14,854 bases of DNA from JAIFWV01 sp964580495 (GTDB lineage Bacteria > Patescibacteriota > Doudnabacteria > UBA920 > O2-02-FULL-48-8): assembly GCA_964580495.1 (NCBI GenBank), contig CAZOKE010000020.1, forward strand, positions 1 through 14,854, written 5' to 3'. Every line of letters begins with the position of its first letter. The stretch's first letter is position 1. The position numbers and the translations under genes were made by a program. The notes below the pieces were generated by a model. The model was not told the origin of the DNA. It did no database searches and saw only the letters and a list, made by a program, of their open reading frames with translations. Below, in pieces: positions 1 through 7,085 of the stretch.

Positions 1-1
1 T

Positions 2-3000
2 ATGGCTTTGCAAGGCTTGGAGAGCTTCAGCTGTAAATTTCCCGTCTGACCCGACTTCCAAATGAGCGGCCATGGGATTGCCGTTGGGATCCAAAATGTC
101 CACGAAATGCCGGCCATGATCCATATAATCCGAAACTTGATAATCCGGCGGCAATTTGATTTCCGGTCCGTGGTTTACGAAATGGCCGACCAGAGCACCC
201 TGATAAGTTTCAAACGGCGATTCACCTCTCAATTTGTGCCACGCGCCTTCTATAAGCGAGCCATGTTTTTGGCTGTCGAAAATTGGCAACCCATGGCCGC
301 GCAACTGGTCGAAGCCAAATTGTGTCAAAGCTCCGGCCGCAACCCCCATAGCTCCGCCAATAATTCCGGCTTTTATTTGCTCCCTTCTTGTAAATTGAGC
401 AAACTTCTCATTTGTCGCTTCAATGTCGCCAATTAAATTACTTCTTTCACCTTGCATAAACCTGGCAACATCAGCATCAGTCAGGCCGTCCATGCCGCGG
501 ACATTTTCCAAAGCTTCCCGCAGCTGATTCATTCCAAACCTGCGTGTACCCTTTTCTCCGCCGTTTTTGAAGTCCACGCTGATGAGGTCGATATGGTACT
601 CCTTTTCCAAATCCAGCCGCGCCAAGACATTGGCAACGAATTTCCTGTCATCATCATCCACACTTCCTTTGACCCGAATATGGTCCAGACGCTGAGTCAG
701 ATCTTCCGCAGAGGCAAAATCATATGCGCCCTTTTCCCGAATTTTATCTGTGCGCTTGCCGCCGGATTGCTCACCCAAGGCTTGTCTGCGCAAATCCATG
801 CCGCGATCATACTTGAGGTCGCGGCCACGCCGCGCGTACATGAACAATCCCGATGTCATTCCACCAGCCAACAGGGCTGCCGTCGTTGGTGCAAAAAATA
901 TGGCTGTACCCGTAATCAAACCAGCACGAACAGCTGTTTTTGCAGCGCCCTGCCCCAACAACGATCCAAATACTGCATACCCCAGCGGATTAGCTATTGC
1001 TTTGTTCAAGATCGGAATTGATTCAGCTTTATTTACGAAAAATTCTTGCGCCCATGTCAGCTTGCCTTTCGGCATGTCATTAAACAAATCCTTTTGCGCT
1101 AACCCAAGGTGCAAATCGAGATTCATGATGCTCCTAAGATAGGTCCTTACGCCTTCAGCATTTTCTGGTCCTTGCTCTGCAATAATTTTTTCTATTCTAT
1201 CTTTATAATTTTCAGCTAATTGCCAAAAATTGTTGGCATAAAGCAATCCCATTTTTTCTTTTTCACGCTGCTGGTCTTTGGTAAATTTCTTGCCATGCAA
1301 TCTATCGTAAATTGGCGAGTTGGCGATCGCATCTTCAAATTCTTTGCGGGATCTAAACTCGCCTTTGGCATGGCGATAAAACATGTCGGCCAAAGTCGTT
1401 TCGATTTCCGGATCCTTCACTATTTCGCCTTTTTCGTGGGCATCCACAAAATCTTTTTCGTACGATGTGATCACCTCATCCAGAATTTCGTAATTGACTT
1501 TTTCATCTCCCACAATGACATCTTTTCTGCCGAGCATGCGCTGCTGGATGAGCACATTCAAATTGCGGTGCTTGGAAATTTCAGCTTCGGCTTCACGCCT
1601 AAACCATAACCGGCGCCCTTCTTCGCTCATGCTCAGCCACCACCGCTTGAGCCCGCGAGAATTGTCCAGCATCTCGCGGACTTTTTCATCTGCCAGGCGG
1701 TTTGAATATTGCTCCACAATCCGGCTAACATCAACTATGCGGCCATTGATTTCAATTTTTTCCGGCTCTTTAGGCTTCGGAATTTCGGGAAAGATTTCTT
1801 TGGGTAATTCCAGCTCAGCTTTCGTTTGAATGACAGTTTCGGTTTTGTGTCCAGTTTCAGTTTTGGGAGGAATTTCAGAACCAAACTTTTTTACCGCTTC
1901 CGGGGCAAGTTCAGACTGCGGTACCATCTCCGATCTGTTTGCCGGAACAGGTTCATCTTCTTCTGGTTCGCTGGCAGAAATCCCAGAACCGCCTTCGTGC
2001 TCCAGCGCTCCAGTTTTTTGTATCTGCTGCCGATATGGTTTCGGCCGCATTTTCAATCTGTTCTTAATTTCAGGAATTTCAGAATCATCAACCCCAAAAT
2101 CGATTGGATCGGGAAGAATCTGATCCGGTTTGTCACCTTTTTTCCTAAACCCGCCATGTTGCTTTTTTTTCTGAGCTCTCTCAATGGGATCCAGTCCCGA
2201 AATATCCCCTTCGAACACGGTCTTTTGTTTGGGGTCGTATCGATTTACGCCAACGGCTCTGGGTGCTGGACTCGACAGTGGTTCTTTCTTAATCGAAACT
2301 TGAGGTTCAGGTTCAGTTTCAGGTATAGGTTCGGGTTCGGGAGCGAGGCTCGTTTGCGGTTCAATACTAGGTTCAACATGAACAGGTTCGGGGCTTTGAG
2401 GAGGTAAAATCCTGTCCAAAATTTTGCGTCTATTGAGGGCTTCCTTAATTGGATCAGGGTGGGCCATAATTTCAGCAATTTCAGATTCATTCATCCCCAA
2501 TCCCTGTAATTGTCTGGGAAGGTTTTTTAGTTTGGCTTCTTGCTCCAACTCCACTAAATTGGGTGTCCTTTGCTTTTTTATTAGTCTGGGTTCAGCGCTG
2601 ATGTCTTGTTTCAAATTCGATTCCAAATTCTCAGCCAATTTTTCAATATTGTCCTTTTCCCTTGGCGGAACTGGTTTGGCGGCTTCTATTCGGCTACGTA
2701 TTTCCTTCAGAGTTTGGCTTGGGTCTTCTGAATCCAAAACAGTCTGTATATCCGCATCAGTCAATCCGATTTCTTTGCCTTGCCTTACGAGCATATCGGC
2801 AAAAGTAGGCGGCAAATCGGCCAGATTGATTTTTTCAGATTGAGTGGCGATTTCTGCATCCTTATGAATCTCTGGTTGGAATCTTTGAGTGGCTCTTCCT
2901 TTAATCTTATTCCTTAGTTCTCGTGAAAAAGTGTCTCTGAACTCCCGTTTGCGCTGCGCAACCATGTGGACCAAATCCATAAAACTTTTTCCCGCCAATT

Positions 3001-3298
3001 CTTGCTCGCTGAAGAGCATTTCTCGAGACTGGACAAACGCGCGGATCTGGGCCAGCGGCACATCCTTAAATTTTTCCGGATCAAGGTTCATGGTAGCGAT
3101 CTTTTTCAGCAGATCTTCCCTTTCCTCTCGCTGCGCGTCTTTGACATAACCCAATTTAGCCAAATCTTTTTTGACTTCTTCGTCATTTTGCGGGTTCTCG
3201 CCTTGGTATTCCGGATCTCGTTTGGCTTTTTCTTTGTGCACGAAATCCTTGAAGGCATCTCCCAAAGTGTATTTTAATTGTTCGTTATTTTCCGCCAT
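2..3298 (-). CDS. Large charged protein with hydrophobic segments (C-terminus outside window)
   Basis: The frame stays open for 1099 codons from the ATG at 3298 to the left edge, so the C-terminus is missing. I do not recognise the family. Residues 1-300 are charged and helical (MAENNEQLKY start). Residues about 300-510 are Pro/Glu-rich with EPEP-type runs, probably disordered. Residues 513-760 are charged and helical with an RWW patch. Residues about 763-822 are strongly hydrophobic (Gly/Ala-rich, long enough for a two-helix hairpin) and end in Arg/Lys. A second hydrophobic stretch lies at about 972-991. There is no signal peptide. A short helix motif recurs at G178, G268 and G938. The start has GGAAGG seven bases upstream, and only three bases separate it from the DUF5663-like gene, so the two form an operon. 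A membrane-associated scaffold or cell-envelope role is a guess. Coding is well supported by length and composition; function is unknown. Confidence 0.85.
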   Translation of the reverse strand, partial: MAENNEQLKYTLGDAFKDFVHKEKAKRDPEYQGENPQNDEEVKKDLAKLGYVKDAQREEREDLLKKIATMNLDPEKFKDVPLAQIRAFVQSREMLFSEQELAGKSFMDLVHMVAQRKREFRDTFSRELRNKIKGRATQRFQPEIHKDAEIATQSEKINLADLPPTFADMLVRQGKEIGLTDADIQTVLDSEDPSQTLKEIRSRIEAAKPVPPREKDNIEKLAENLESNLKQDISAEPRLIKKQRTPNLVELEQEAKLKNLPRQLQGLGMNESEIAEIMAHPDPIKEALNRRKILDRILPPQSPEPVHVEPSIEPQTSLAPEPEPIPETEPEPQVSIKKEPLSSPAPRAVGVNRYDPKQKTVFEGDISGLDPIERAQKKKQHGGFRKKGDKPDQILPDPIDFGVDDSEIPEIKNRLKMRPKPYRQQIQKTGALEHEGGSGISASEPEEDEPVPANRSEMVPQSELAPEAVKKFGSEIPPKTETGHKTETVIQTKAELELPKEIFPEIPKPKEPEKIEINGRIVDVSRIVEQYSNRLADEKVREMLDNSRGLKRWWLSMSEEGRRLWFRREAEAEISKHRNLNVLIQQRMLGRKDVIVGDEKVNYEILDEVITSYEKDFVDAHEKGEIVKDPEIETTLADMFYRHAKGEFRSRKEFEDAIANSPIYDRLHGKKFTKDQQREKEKMGLLYANNFWQLAENYKDRIEKIIAEQGPENAEGVRTYLRSIMNLDLHLGLAQKDLFNDMPKGKLTWAQEFFVNKAESIPILNKAIANPLGYAVFGSLLGQGAAKTAVRAGLITGTAIFFAPTTAALLAGGMTSGLFMYARRGRDLKYDRGMDLRRQALGEQSGGKRTDKIREKGAYDFASAEDLTQRLDHIRVKGSVDDDDRKFVANVLARLDLEKEYHIDLISVDFKNGGEKGTRRFGMNQLREALENVRGMDGLTDADVARFMQGERSNLIGDIEATNEKFAQFTRREQIKAGIIGGAMGVAAGALTQFGFDQLRGHGLPIFDSQKHGSLIEGAWHKLRGESPFETYQGALVGHFVNHGPEIKLPPDYQVSDYMDHGRHFVDILDPNGNPMAAHLEVGSDGKFTAEALQALQSH

Positions 3299-3301
3299 AA
3301 T

Positions 3302-3604
3302 TTAGCCTTCCAAAAAAGCGGAAGCGAATTCCTTCATGGCTTGGCCAAACACTTCGTTAATATTTTTTATGTGTTTGCGCAAAAAACCCTGGACTTCGTC
3401 CTGGCCCTTGTCGGCCAGTTCGCCCAGAGTCTCCAATTCTTTCACAGAAAGATGCTCTATGACTAGCTGATAAAAACGAACTTCCAATCGATCATAAAGA
3501 TCGGAAATCATCTGCTGTTTCAGCTCGCCTTCAACAGATATTTTTTTGTCTTCCAGGAGCTTTTCCAGAAACGCCCGGATTTCAGGCGTTATTTGCTTAT
3601 CCAT
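3302..3604 (-). CDS. DUF5663-like small helical protein
   Basis: This is a 100-residue, mostly helical, acidic protein (MDKQITPEIRAFLEKLLEDK at its start). It has no membrane segment and no cysteines. The pattern of an N-terminal 'TPE' helix, a central block of hydrophobic heptads (DLYDRLEVRFYQLVIEHL) and a following LSVKELETLGEL helix resembles the short DUF5663 proteins I recall from Patescibacteria; this is recognition by eye only. No SD precedes the ATG at 3604, but a good extended -10 promoter lies about 50 bases upstream. The stop codon is three bases before the start of the large downstream protein, so both are probably cotranscribed and may act together. Biochemical function is unknown. 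Confidence 0.8.
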   Translation of the reverse strand: MDKQITPEIRAFLEKLLEDKKISVEGELKQQMISDLYDRLEVRFYQLVIEHLSVKELETLGELADKGQDEVQGFLRKHIKNINEVFGQAMKEFASAFLEG

Positions 3605-3654
3605 CGTAAAATTTTTTATGTTTTTCTCAAATTTTGCGGTCCAAACGTGCCCAA

Positions 3655-3684
3655 ATTATAACACAAGGGTCTCATTTCTGGCAA
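3655..3684 (-). promoter_or_regulatory. Extended -10 promoter for the DUF5663-like/large protein operon
   Basis: On the minus strand TTGCCA (3684-3679) and TATAAT (3660-3655) are 18 bases apart. TGT just before the -10 completes an extended -10 (TGnTATAAT). The expected transcript start, near 3648, gives a leader of roughly 45 bases to the ATG at 3604. Confidence 0.7.
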
Positions 3685-3742
3685 ATCTGGACATGCTAAA
3701 GCCAATTTCACTAAAGAATAGATTTATGGTTTAATATAAGAA

Positions 3743-3832
3743 GCGATCCGAATCTGCGAATTGCATCCGAATGCTACAAATTGCATAACTCTATTTGTAG
3801 ATTCGGATGGAAATTCGGATCATTCGGATCGC
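3743..3832. repeat. Nested inverted repeat with five ATTCGGAT-type units
   Basis: The outer arms are GCGATCCGAAT (3743-3753) and ATTCGGATCGC (3822-3832). The inner arms are CATCCGAATGCTACAAA (3764-3780) and TTTGTAGATTCGGATG (3794-3809), paired with one bulged base. The 8-mer ATTCGGAT occurs three times on the right (3801, 3813, 3822) and its complement ATCCGAAT twice on the left (3746, 3765). The element sits between the divergently transcribed DUF5663-like and CorA-like genes. It could be a dispersed palindromic repeat, a long leader hairpin or an operator array. No transposase is nearby. Confidence 0.75.
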
Positions 3833-3855
3833 AAATAAAACAGGAAACAAAAAGT

Positions 3856-4788
3856 GTGGCAGTTAAAATCATACATACAAAAAATTTAAAGTGGGTCGAC
3901 ATCGTCAACCCCGACGACAGCGATGTCCTTTACCTCAAGGATAATTTCAAGTTCCATCCGCTCGACTTCGAAGATGTCGTGGCACAGTCCGTTCGGACAA
4001 AAATCGACGAATACGATTCCTATCATTTCATAATCCTGCTTTTCCCGTTCTTCAACCGCGAAACTTCTGAGATCAAACCCGCTGAAGTAGATTTTTTTGT
4101 GGGCAAAGGTTATTTGGTCACAATCCACGACGGGTCCATGAAGACTCTGGTAAATCTGGTAAAAAATGTCAGCCAATACGACAACGTTCGTTCCCAATAC
4201 ATGGGTTCCAACTCCGGATATCTGCTCTTTTCCATCCTGGAGCTTTTGTTCAAAAGGAGTTTCCCTATCCTCGACCACATCAACAAGGAAATTATCCATG
4301 CCGGCAAAGACGCTTTCCAGCTGGACATAAACACTTTGCATAAATTATCCAAGCTCAAGAAAAATATAATCGTCTATCGCCGGATTATGAAAATGCATAA
4401 ATTTGTGCTAAGCAAGCTGGCGCACCAAAAACGCGATTACATGATGTTTAAAGATTCCAAAGCTTATTTCCAAAACTTGATTGAGACTGCGGAAAACATT
4501 TGGGACGTCCTGGCCTCTGACAAAGAAACAGTGGAATCATACGAAGACACCAACCAATCCCTGGCCAGCCACAACATCAATGATGTCCTGCAAGTTTTGA
4601 CAGTGCTTTCCGTCATTATCTCCGCCTTGACCATGGTCACCGACGTCCTGATTTTCTTTGAGCGCGACTATATCGAAAAATATTTCGGATTCACAACCGA
4701 CATACAATTAGGGTTGGTTTTCCTAAGCGTTTTATTCCTGACTTTGGCCGGAATGCTGTTCTTTTTCCGGAAAAAGAAGTGGCTATAA
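3856..4788 (+). CDS. CorA-like divalent-cation transporter lacking the GMN motif
   Basis: The product is 310 residues from the GTG at 3856, the length of typical CorA proteins. The N-terminal part is a mixed alpha/beta cytoplasmic domain (IHTKNLKWVDIVNP, then PLDFEDVVAQ, then a VDFFVGKGYLVTIH strand block). A long helix follows, then two C-terminal membrane helices at about 244-268 and 283-304, and a basic RKKKWL tail. This is the CorA/MIT architecture (homopentameric Mg2+/Co2+ channel). The YGMN loop normally found after the first membrane helix is not present: the linker reads ERDYIEKYFGFTTD. I therefore call the fold with confidence and the ion with caution. GTG is chosen because AGGAAA (3842-3847) precedes it; an upstream in-frame TTG at 3781 would put the inverted repeat into the protein. 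The gene is monocistronic or leads into cysS, 50 bases downstream. Confidence 0.85.
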   Translation: MAVKIIHTKNLKWVDIVNPDDSDVLYLKDNFKFHPLDFEDVVAQSVRTKIDEYDSYHFIILLFPFFNRETSEIKPAEVDFFVGKGYLVTIHDGSMKTLVNLVKNVSQYDNVRSQYMGSNSGYLLFSILELLFKRSFPILDHINKEIIHAGKDAFQLDINTLHKLSKLKKNIIVYRRIMKMHKFVLSKLAHQKRDYMMFKDSKAYFQNLIETAENIWDVLASDKETVESYEDTNQSLASHNINDVLQVLTVLSVIISALTMVTDVLIFFERDYIEKYFGFTTDIQLGLVFLSVLFLTLAGMLFFFRKKKWL

Positions 4789-4823
4789 CAAAATAAAGTA
4801 TTACTTCCAAACTAAGCTATTTT

Positions 4824-4832
4824 TGGTATACT
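4824..4832 (+). promoter_or_regulatory. Extended -10 promoter of cysS
   Basis: TGGTATACT matches the extended -10 consensus TGnTATAAT with one change. The hexamer ends at 4832, six bases before the ATG at 4839, so transcription would begin at or next to the A of the start codon, giving a leaderless mRNA. No good -35 is seen (TTACTT or TTCCAA at poor spacing). Confidence 0.65.
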
Positions 4833-4838
4833 TTGCCT

Positions 4839-6224
4839 ATGCTCAAGCTATTTAATTCGTTGACACGAAAAATTGAAGAATTTAGTCCTATTTCCGACAA
4901 CAAAGTCGGGTTTTATGCTTGCGGACCCACAGTCTATGACTACGCCCATATCGGCAACTTGCGCACCATGATCATGAATGACATCCTGCGCCGGACTTTG
5001 GAATACAACGGCTACATAGTAAATGCGGTCATGAACATTACTGATGTCGGCCACTTAACCTCCGATTCCGATACCGGCGAGGATAAAATGGAAAAAAATG
5101 CCAAGACAGTAGCAGACGTCATGGCAATAGCGCAGACTTATACCGAATCTTTCTTAGCTGATTTAGACTCTCTGAACATCAAACGGCCAAGCGTTATGCC
5201 CAAGGCCTCGGAGCATGTGGCAGACCAAATTGAGCTTATAAAAATTCTGATGACAAAAGGTTTTGCCTACGAATCAGATGAAGCTGTATATTTTGACGTC
5301 TCCAAGTTTCCTGATTACAACCAGCTCACTGGACAGAAACTCGATGATATGATGCTCGGGGCCAGGCAGGAAGTCGTGAAAGACCCGAAAAAGAAAAACC
5401 CGATCGACTTCGTGCTCTGGTTTAAGGCTGTTGGCAGGTACAAAAATCATATCCAGCGCTGGAACAGCCCCTGGGGCGAAGGTTTCCCCGGCTGGCACAT
5501 CGAATGTTCTGCTATGAGTGCTAAGTACTTAGGCCAGCCATTTGATATACATACGGCCGGCATTGATTTGAAATTCCCTCACAATACGAATGAAATCGCG
5601 CAATCGGAAGCTGCCGGAGACAAGCCTTTTGCAAATTATTGGGTCCACGGCGAACACCTTTTGATCGAGAACGAAAAAATGGCCAAGTCCGAAGGAAATT
5701 TTTTGACATTGAAAAATATTGTTGACCGCGGATTCAATCCGCTGGCCTACCGCTATCTCGTGCTGACCAGCCATTACCGGTCCAAACTTAATTTCACACA
5801 GGAAAGCTTGCAGGCTTCGGAAAACGCCCTGAATAATCTTTATTCTGAAATTTCCACCTATGATCAACCGAAAGTTGGTTGTGCGCAGATCGAAGAAGAT
5901 TTTTACGAAGCAATCAATGACGATTTGGATACCCCGAAAGCCTTGGCCATCGTATGGGAACTTATGAAAAATAGCGAATTCCCGTCTTCTGCCAAGCTTC
6001 AGACCTTGTTTAAATTGGATCAAGTACTGGGATTAAAACTCAAGGAAATTTGGGAAGCCGCAAAAGTAATTCCCGACACAGTGAGAGTCTTAGTCGACGA
6101 ACGTGAGGAAGCTCGCAAAGCCAAGGATTTCGTGCGTTCCGACGAGCTCCGCCGCGCTATTGAATCCAACGGTTATCTGATCGAGGACACTCCCGAGGGC
6201 TTCAGGATCAAAAAGAAATTTTAA
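4839..6224 (+). CDS. cysS: Cysteine--tRNA ligase
   Basis: CysRS charges tRNA-Cys with cysteine in two ATP-dependent steps in the cytosol. From the ATG at 4839 it is 461 residues, the usual bacterial length. Class I signatures are visible: YACGPTVYDYAHIGN (zinc ligand C28, HIGN at 37-40), GFPGWHIECSAMS in the middle (zinc ligand Cys and WHIEC), a downstream HNTNEIAQSEA block and the KMAKS loop (K280-S284, the KMSKS equivalent). The C-terminal helical anticodon-binding region (REEARKAKDFVRSDELR) is intact. An in-frame TTG two codons earlier is disfavoured because the -10 hexamer ends at 4832, so transcription would start after it. There is no SD. The gene stands alone, 50 bases after the CorA-like gene and followed by the structured element at 6252-6380. 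Confidence 0.97.
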   Translation: MLKLFNSLTRKIEEFSPISDNKVGFYACGPTVYDYAHIGNLRTMIMNDILRRTLEYNGYIVNAVMNITDVGHLTSDSDTGEDKMEKNAKTVADVMAIAQTYTESFLADLDSLNIKRPSVMPKASEHVADQIELIKILMTKGFAYESDEAVYFDVSKFPDYNQLTGQKLDDMMLGARQEVVKDPKKKNPIDFVLWFKAVGRYKNHIQRWNSPWGEGFPGWHIECSAMSAKYLGQPFDIHTAGIDLKFPHNTNEIAQSEAAGDKPFANYWVHGEHLLIENEKMAKSEGNFLTLKNIVDRGFNPLAYRYLVLTSHYRSKLNFTQESLQASENALNNLYSEISTYDQPKVGCAQIEEDFYEAINDDLDTPKALAIVWELMKNSEFPSSAKLQTLFKLDQVLGLKLKEIWEAAKVIPDTVRVLVDEREEARKAKDFVRSDELRRAIESNGYLIEDTPEGFRIKKKF

Positions 6225-6251
6225 AGTTATAAGGTTTGGACTTGGTTTTCT

Positions 6252-6380
6252 GCGACCGTCTGAAAAATTTAGTCAGAATTTCAAGCGAGCGCAGCGTTGG
6301 GTAAATCAACGTAGGCCGATTAGGCCGTAGTGGAGGTAGCAAGCGAGCTTAGAAAGTTCTGGTAAATTTTTCAGGGTCGC
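6252..6380 (+). ncRNA. Candidate structured RNA or foldable intergenic element
   Basis: The outer helix pairs GCGACC..CTGAAAAATTTA (6252-6271, two bulged bases) with TAAATTTTTCAGGGTCGC (6363-6380), 18 base pairs. It continues inward as CAGAATTTC (6274-6282) with GAAAGTTCTG (6352-6361), one bulge, overlapping at its base with the outer helix, and AAGC with GCTT. The enclosed region contains two further hairpins: CGTTG/CAACG with a 7-base loop (6295-6311) and TAGGCC/GGCC(G)TA with a GATTA loop (6312-6329). A direct repeat AAGCGAGC flanks them. No reading frame of note lies here. It may be an ncRNA, the 3' UTR structure of cysS or a MITE-like repeat. I do not recognise it as a known RNA family. 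Confidence 0.45.
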
Positions 6381-6393
6381 GACTTTTTCTTTC

Positions 6394-6425
6394 GTCCATT
6401 TCTTTTTCTAGAAAAAAAAATGGAC
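6394..6425. repeat. 32-bp palindrome downstream of the structured element
   Basis: GTCCATTTCTTTTTCT and AGAAAAAAAAATGGAC are complementary at 15 of 16 positions, centred on CTAG. A small hairpin GTTCC/GGAAC follows (6432-6446), then AAAAAA. Outer arms AGTTATAA (6225-6232) and TTATAACT (6455-6462) frame the whole 6225-6462 spacer. The palindrome may act as a cysS transcription end, although no clean U-tract follows on the plus strand. Confidence 0.6.
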
Positions 6426-6463
6426 ACTTCGGTTCCTGGAAGGAACAAAAAAGTTTATAACTG

Positions 6464-6493
6464 TTTACCAAAAACCTGATTTTTTGTTAAACT
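6464..6493 (+). promoter_or_regulatory. Possible promoter of the CxCxxC micro-gene
   Basis: TTTACC (6464-6469) and TAAACT (6488-6493) are separated by 18 bases and lie just upstream of the SD at 6503. The match is moderate, but position and spacing fit a short leader of about 13 bases. Confidence 0.4.
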
Positions 6494-6512
6494 TAAGGGC
6501 ACGGAGGATTCC

Positions 6513-6704
6513 ATGTGTCTTTTCCCGGACGATTCCACTCTTCACCGCATTTCGAGATCCCATCCTTATGACCCCGATTGCAATTGCAAGAATTGCATGA
6601 CGGTCAGGATCCGGGCCATCCAGCATTCAATCGAGCTTCACAAAGAATCTCTGAAGGCCAGGGATGAAGTCCAGCAGCTGGAATCGACTTTCAAGGCTTC
6701 ATAG
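6513..6704 (+). CDS. 63-aa protein with a CxCxxC motif
   Basis: This small gene has a full expression cassette: a moderate promoter, SD GGAGG (6503-6507) five bases before the ATG, and a strong terminator 12 bases after the stop. The protein has cysteines at 2, 23, 25 and 28; DCNCKNC (22-28) with nearby histidines (H11, H17) could bind zinc or another metal. Residues about 30-60 look like one amphipathic, charged helix (IRAIQHSIELHKESLKARDE). There is no membrane segment or signal peptide. I do not recognise the family. A small DNA- or protein-binding factor is possible. It converges on the minus-strand pair at 6843-7213. Confidence 0.75.
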   Translation: MCLFPDDSTLHRISRSHPYDPDCNCKNCMTVRIRAIQHSIELHKESLKARDEVQQLESTFKAS

Positions 6705-6716
6705 CCGTAATTTTTA

Positions 6717-6750
6717 GACCCGCAGATTTGAGAGCTGCGGGTCATTTTTT
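6717..6750 (+). terminator. Rho-independent terminator of the 63-aa gene
   Basis: A perfect 9-bp stem GACCCGCAG/CTGCGGGTC with a 9-base loop, followed by ATTTTTT. Confidence 0.9.
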
Positions 6751-6821
6751 AAATCCAGCACCACTTTGTAACTGCGAAAATAACAATTTAATTAATAATA
6801 TTACTGATCAAAGTAGTGGAT

Positions 6822-6856
6822 AAAAAAACCCGCCAACTAATTTCAATGCTGGCGGG
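6822..6856 (-). terminator. Terminator of the 43-aa/80-aa operon
   Basis: On the minus strand CCCGCCA/TGGCGGG forms a 7-bp stem followed by TTTTTTT. The stop codon of the 80-aa gene lies in the loop, so the gene ends inside its own terminator. Next to it, weaker CCACTTTG/CAAAG..TGG arms flank an AT-rich spacer at about 6760-6820. Confidence 0.88.
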
Positions 6857-7085
6857 ATTCAAACTCGATCCATTCCGGATCTTTCATTTCCATGCAAACG
6901 TATGTCTGCCCCTCAATCAGCTGGCAGTAGACATGGAATTGGGGGCCTAATCTGTCCATGGCCGCAGCCATGAACCGGCCGAGGTCCGATGGGTTTTGAC
7001 AGCATTCGCTGGCCGCAAAGGCACAGTAGAACGGCAGATCAGCGATGAGCATGCAGACGAGGGCTTCTAGAATTTCTTCATTCAT
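6843..7085 (-). CDS. 80-aa cysteine-containing hypothetical protein
   Basis: The protein starts MNEEILEALVCMLIADLPFY and ends EWIEFESRQH. It has several cysteines, including a CC pair near residue 28, and a weakly hydrophobic N-terminal third that is too interrupted for a clear membrane helix. I do not recognise a family. The ATG at 7085 overlaps the stop of the upstream 43-aa gene (ATGA), a standard arrangement for translational coupling; an in-frame extension further upstream would run over the 43-aa gene and is rejected. The stop lies inside the terminator hairpin. Operon structure, promoter and terminator make it a credible gene. A joint function with the small membrane protein before it is likely but unproven. 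Confidence 0.75.
   Translation of the reverse strand: MNEEILEALVCMLIADLPFYCAFAASECCQNPSDLGRFMAAAMDRLGPQFHVYCQLIEGQTYVCMEMKDPEWIEFESRQH

Noticed and set aside
2290..2400. Short DNA repeats of the GGTTC(A/G) type, possible CRISPR or microsatellite
   Set aside because: They encode the EPEP-like linker of the large protein in frame; units are too short and irregular for a CRISPR array.
2245..2490. Minus-strand 81-codon frame
   Set aside because: It overlaps the large minus-strand gene in another frame within the Pro/Glu repeat; Leu/Asn-rich runs are a by-product of the repeats.
62..3277. Many plus-strand open frames of 60-190 codons
   Set aside because: They lie antisense to the continuous 1099-codon minus-strand frame, lack SDs and promoters, and have protein composition typical of shadow frames.
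3781..3855. Upstream TTG start extending the CorA-like protein by 25 residues
   Set aside because: It would translate the right arm of the inverted repeat; the GTG at 3856 has an SD and fits the family N-terminus.
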